From assembly GCA_003671025.1 (NCBI GenBank), contig QWPW01000028.1, forward strand, positions 1-45,310: a DNA stretch of 45,310 bases. The letters are read 5' to 3'. This stretch comes from Planctomycetota bacterium. Lineage in GTDB: Bacteria > Planctomycetota > Phycisphaerae > Phycisphaerales > SM1A02. Of the stretch, positions 42,497-45,310 are shown piece after piece (the stretch's first letter is position 1; every line of letters starts with the position of its first letter). The notes beneath the pieces are model-generated. The model had not been told where the DNA came from, searched no databases, and saw only the letters and a program-made list of their open reading frames with translations. Position numbers and translations under genes: made by a program.

Positions 42497-44537
42497 AGTA
42501 CCAACCTCGGTTCTCTCAGAGCACTTCGAACACTTGCTCTCTGGGCGACGACTTGTCGCCGCAGTGTTCACGACCTTTCGCTTTGAACCCTCTTTCTTCG
42601 AACAAGAAATTCTCCCAGTTTTTTTCGACATTCCTGCCAGCCACATTCCTGGGATTCGGTTGGCACAACTCGAGGTCGCGCTTCGTGATGTCGAAGGCGG
42701 CATCGCCGTGTACTACGACCACAACGGAATTGATCCAAGCGATGGAGGCGGTGCTCGACTCGATATTGCTCGCCTCCCGATCCGACACCAGCGTGGGGTG
42801 TTTCATCCGAAGCTCGCGTTCCTACTCGTTGAGAAAGCTGCGGAGAATGGCGAGACCAGTCCATCACGCTCATTGATCATCGCGTGCATGTCGGCGAATC
42901 TCACACGAGCAGGTTGGTGGCGAAATGTTGAAGCTTGTCACACCGAGGAACTTCAAGCCGAATGCGCCACGCGGCTTCGTGACGATGTCATCGAGCACCT
43001 AGGCTGGCTGCGCTCGCGTGCAACCGCACGAAATCGCGTTGATCCGCTCGAGAACATTCTGAAGTTCATCCGCGCGACGGTTCAACGACAGACCCGATCA
43101 CTCGATGGCGAGTTGCATCCGCACTTCTATGCAGGAAACCAAAGCGTTTGTGCATTCCTCAAAGATGCAGGAGGCAACGCGCTCAGAGGAATGCACCTCG
43201 AAATCATCTCTCCCTACTTTGATGATCATGGTGCGAAGCCGCTTCAATCACTCATCGAGCAATTCAACCCTCGTTCGACGCGCGTGTACTTGCCCACCGA
43301 TGATGGGGGTGCTGCAAAGGTTTCCGCCGATGCCTACGCAGCAATTGCTGCGCTCGATGGTGTCGAGTGGGCGTCGCTGCCCGCATCGCTTCTCCAAACA
43401 GGAAAGGCTGTGGATGCGAAAGTGCGCACTGTGCATGCAAAGGTGTATCGCTTCTATTCCAGCACTCCGAAGCGAGAGATCTTGTTCATCGGTTCACCGA
43501 ACCTCACGACGGCCGCACACAGTGGGAGCGCCAATGTTGAGTGCGGCGTATTGGTTGAGATAGCGACTGCTCGAAGGCCTGAGCCGTGGTTGACGCCACT
43601 GACGAAAGCCGTTCGCGCGTTCACTGACCCAACGGATGACGACAGCGCGAGCAGTTCGTCGAGTCCACTCGCGCTTGACTTCGATTGGTCGACAGGACTT
43701 GCGCACGCGTACTGGGACGCGCGCGCTGCATCGAGCGAGCTCACCCTTCGCGCGAGCGGCGAGTATGTGAGCACCTTGCCGTTGCTCACGCCGCGCACAT
43801 GGACTCAACTCAGTTCCGAAATCTCGGAACGCATCCAAGAGTTTCTGTCGAAGACCACTCTGTTCACTGCCGAACATTCGACGCTTCCTGCCGCGATACT
43901 TCTTGTGCAGGAGTGTGGCATGGAGTTCAAGCCCTCGCTCGTTCGAGAGCTCTCTCCTGCTGACATCTTGAAGTACTGGGCGCTCCTCACACCAGAGCAA
44001 CGACATGAGTTCATCCAGAACCACATGCCCTACGCTGATCCCTTTGGACTTGGCGCTGATGTGGATTCCACGCCACCTGTGCTCGATCACTCGCATTCGC
44101 TGTTCGATCGTTTCGCTGGGATTTTCCACGCGTTTGACGAGCTTGAACGAGCAACGGTCGACGCGCTCTCGAATGGTCGTGAGCAAAATGCCGCAGGTCG
44201 AATCTTCGGCTCCAAGCATGACTCGCTCGGAAACCTGCTTGACGGACTTGCGAAAGATCTTCATTCGCACGACTCAAAGACTGACGGCTTCGACATCATC
44301 GATCGGTATCTGATCACACTCTGCGCAAAGCAATGCTGCGCGTCAATCGCGCACGCGCACCCTGATTGGTGGATGAAACATGAGAAGAATGTTGCGCTGC
44401 TGCATGAACGACTTTCAAATTTGAAATCGCTCCGTGCCGCTATAGAAACGCATTCCGCTGAGATGCCACAGTTTCTAAAGTGGTTCGATTTTCAATTCCT
44501 CACGCGAGCGCGTTTGAAGATGGGCGCGTCTTCATGA
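42489..44537 (+). CDS. Two-lobed phospholipase-D-like (HxK) nuclease-type protein
   Basis: A 682-residue protein starting at GTG 42489; a longer frame to 42258 overlaps the previous gene and is not favoured. It has both half-sites of a PLD active site: GVFHPKLAFLL (His about 106, Lys 108) with CMSANLTRAGWW (Asn about 137), and RTVHAKVYRFY (His about 316, Lys 318) with FIGSPNLTTAAHSG (Asn about 338). Spacing of about 210 residues between the halves is as expected for a bilobal phosphodiesterase. The C-terminal 280 residues are helical with no recognised domain. PLD-fold proteins of this kind are often nucleases in defence systems. The stop overlaps the ATPase start (ATGA, 44534-44537). Confidence 0.82.
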   Translation: MAEVPTSVLSEHFEHLLSGRRLVAAVFTTFRFEPSFFEQEILPVFFDIPASHIPGIRLAQLEVALRDVEGGIAVYYDHNGIDPSDGGGARLDIARLPIRHQRGVFHPKLAFLLVEKAAENGETSPSRSLIIACMSANLTRAGWWRNVEACHTEELQAECATRLRDDVIEHLGWLRSRATARNRVDPLENILKFIRATVQRQTRSLDGELHPHFYAGNQSVCAFLKDAGGNALRGMHLEIISPYFDDHGAKPLQSLIEQFNPRSTRVYLPTDDGGAAKVSADAYAAIAALDGVEWASLPASLLQTGKAVDAKVRTVHAKVYRFYSSTPKREILFIGSPNLTTAAHSGSANVECGVLVEIATARRPEPWLTPLTKAVRAFTDPTDDDSASSSSSPLALDFDWSTGLAHAYWDARAASSELTLRASGEYVSTLPLLTPRTWTQLSSEISERIQEFLSKTTLFTAEHSTLPAAILLVQECGMEFKPSLVRELSPADILKYWALLTPEQRHEFIQNHMPYADPFGLGADVDSTPPVLDHSHSLFDRFAGIFHAFDELERATVDALSNGREQNAAGRIFGSKHDSLGNLLDGLAKDLHSHDSKTDGFDIIDRYLITLCAKQCCASIAHAHPDWWMKHEKNVALLHERLSNLKSLRAAIETHSAEMPQFLKWFDFQFLTRARLKMGASS

Positions 44538-45310
44538 TTGACCTCACACTCGCGGCAAAACTTCTGCACTTTGAAAAGACGATTGCACCTCGACAGGCGA
44601 TGCAGCAACTTGAAGGTGCGGTGGCGCTGCACAACATGCTGGAACGCCACGGCGTTGCGTATCTCGCTGATGAAGTTGGAATGGGAAAGACATTCGTCGC
44701 CCTCGGCGCGATGGCGCTCTTTCGCCATTTCGATCCGAATTTTCGTGTGCTGATCATCGCGCCGCGAGAGAACCTCCAAGTGAAGTGGCGCAAGGAGATG
44801 GTGAATTTCACGCGACTCAACTTCGCGTTTCCCGATCTGCGCGTGCAAGGGTTCGGTGGTGGGCTCGTCCGCGAAATCGTGCACTGCGAGAACCTTGTCG
44901 ACTTCGCGCGTCTCGCGTCGATCGCGCCTGATCGTGATTTCATCATGCGCTTGACGAGCTTCAGCCTTCCACTTCAGGGCGACCGATTTTCTGTCGACGC
45001 AAACGCAGCCCGTGCACTCCGCGATTCGGTTCGAGCGCAGCTTCCGTGGCTCAATGACGAGATCTTTGATCTCCGGAATCGCAGCGAGTTCAAGAACAAC
45101 ATCGCGCGCGCGCTCTGCTGCGGGCTTCCTCCGTTTGATCTCGTCATCGTGGATGAGGGGCACAATCTCAAACATGGCTTTAAGGAAGGCGGATCGGCTC
45201 GAAATCAAGTACTCGCGCTCGCAATGGGTCATCCCAACGGCGCCGCAAATCGAAGGCTGTTTCCGAACTATGCGCCTCGTGCACGACGCGTGCTCTTTCT
45301 CTCTGCGACG
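44534..45310 (+). CDS. SNF2-like DEAD-box-type ATPase, cut by right edge
   Basis: The first 259 residues of a superfamily 2 helicase-like ATPase; the rest lies beyond the window. Start ATG 44534 overlaps the PLD stop. Motifs: Q-type start LHFEKTIAPRQAMQQL, Walker A YLADEVGMGKTFVAL (about 43-57), motif Ia IAPRENLQVKWRKEM, Walker B with DEGH instead of DEAH (LVIVDEGHNLKHG), and motif III VLFLSAT at the very edge. The ADEVGMGKT form and the Trp-Arg-Lys motif Ia point to the SNF2/RapA-like branch. It likely translocates on double-stranded nucleic acid and works with the PLD protein. Confidence 0.87.
   Translation, partial: MIDLTLAAKLLHFEKTIAPRQAMQQLEGAVALHNMLERHGVAYLADEVGMGKTFVALGAMALFRHFDPNFRVLIIAPRENLQVKWRKEMVNFTRLNFAFPDLRVQGFGGGLVREIVHCENLVDFARLASIAPDRDFIMRLTSFSLPLQGDRFSVDANAARALRDSVRAQLPWLNDEIFDLRNRSEFKNNIARALCCGLPPFDLVIVDEGHNLKHGFKEGGSARNQVLALAMGHPNGAANRRLFPNYAPRARRVLFLSAT

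Noticed and set aside
44492-45232. 246-codon minus-strand frame
   Set aside because: Antisense to clear SNF2 motifs (Walker A and DEGH) on the plus strand.
1-45310. tRNA genes, CRISPR arrays, insertion sequences, prophage
   Set aside because: No cloverleaf-like T-loop signatures, spaced direct repeats, transposases or phage structural genes seen on either strand by eye; a covariance-model scan would be needed to exclude small RNAs.

Overview
The window looks like chromosomal DNA from a planctomycete, most likely of the Phycisphaerae type. Three complete secreted proteins, one left-edge protein and two gene remnants carry the calcium-loop modules (DLNGDGxVDxxDLxxLLxxWG, or DCDxNGxxDxxE) that are frequent in that group. 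There is also a MoxR/DUF58/VWA operon, a Hanks-type kinase beside an FHA-PP2C phosphatase, and other planctomycete-style secreted proteins. Base composition is GC-rich with strong third-position bias, so antisense shadow frames are long and were discarded. I saw no rRNA, tRNA, CRISPR array, transposase or phage genes.

Layout. 1-4936 (minus strand): a secreted calcium-loop protein cut by the left edge, the agmatine-to-putrescine pair aguB-aguA, and a secreted M64-type metallopeptidase with a dockerin-like tail. 5281-7838 (plus): a YcaQ-like DNA glycosylase and a double thioredoxin-fold exported protein. 7896-17578 (plus): a tightly coupled seven-gene operon of MoxR AAA+ ATPase, DUF58 protein, membrane protein, two membrane VWA proteins, a helical protein and a 1332-residue envelope protein. 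It is followed by an orphan dockerin-like gene end with its own terminator and by a small secreted protein whose 3' end and terminator resemble that relic.

18831-25373 holds a reductive pyrimidine catabolism locus: a PreA-like dihydropyrimidine dehydrogenase on the plus strand, convergent with a minus-strand operon of a CoA-acylating semialdehyde dehydrogenase (mmsA type), beta-ureidopropionase, class III aminotransferase and dihydropyrimidinase. Together these could take uracil or thymine to beta-alanine or 3-aminoisobutyrate and on to acyl-CoA. 25469-32018 is a mixed stretch of small genes: a conserved hypothetical, a VF530-type protein, two lipoproteins, TM2 plus YjdF membrane proteins, a dockerin remnant, a large secreted protein with a transglutaminase-like Cys/His arrangement, and an HD-domain protein. 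32261-36668 encodes the phosphatase and the kinase with a helical (TPR-like) tail. 36716-39784 is a secreted FG-GAP repeat protein.

The right end (40031-45310) looks accessory. It has a stand-alone fragment of elongation factor G domain V, a methyltransferase, and then three translationally coupled genes: an unrecognised 439-residue protein, a two-lobed phospholipase-D-like (HxK) protein and an SNF2-like ATPase cut by the window edge. This cassette is the best candidate for an undescribed, probably defence-related, nucleic-acid processing system.
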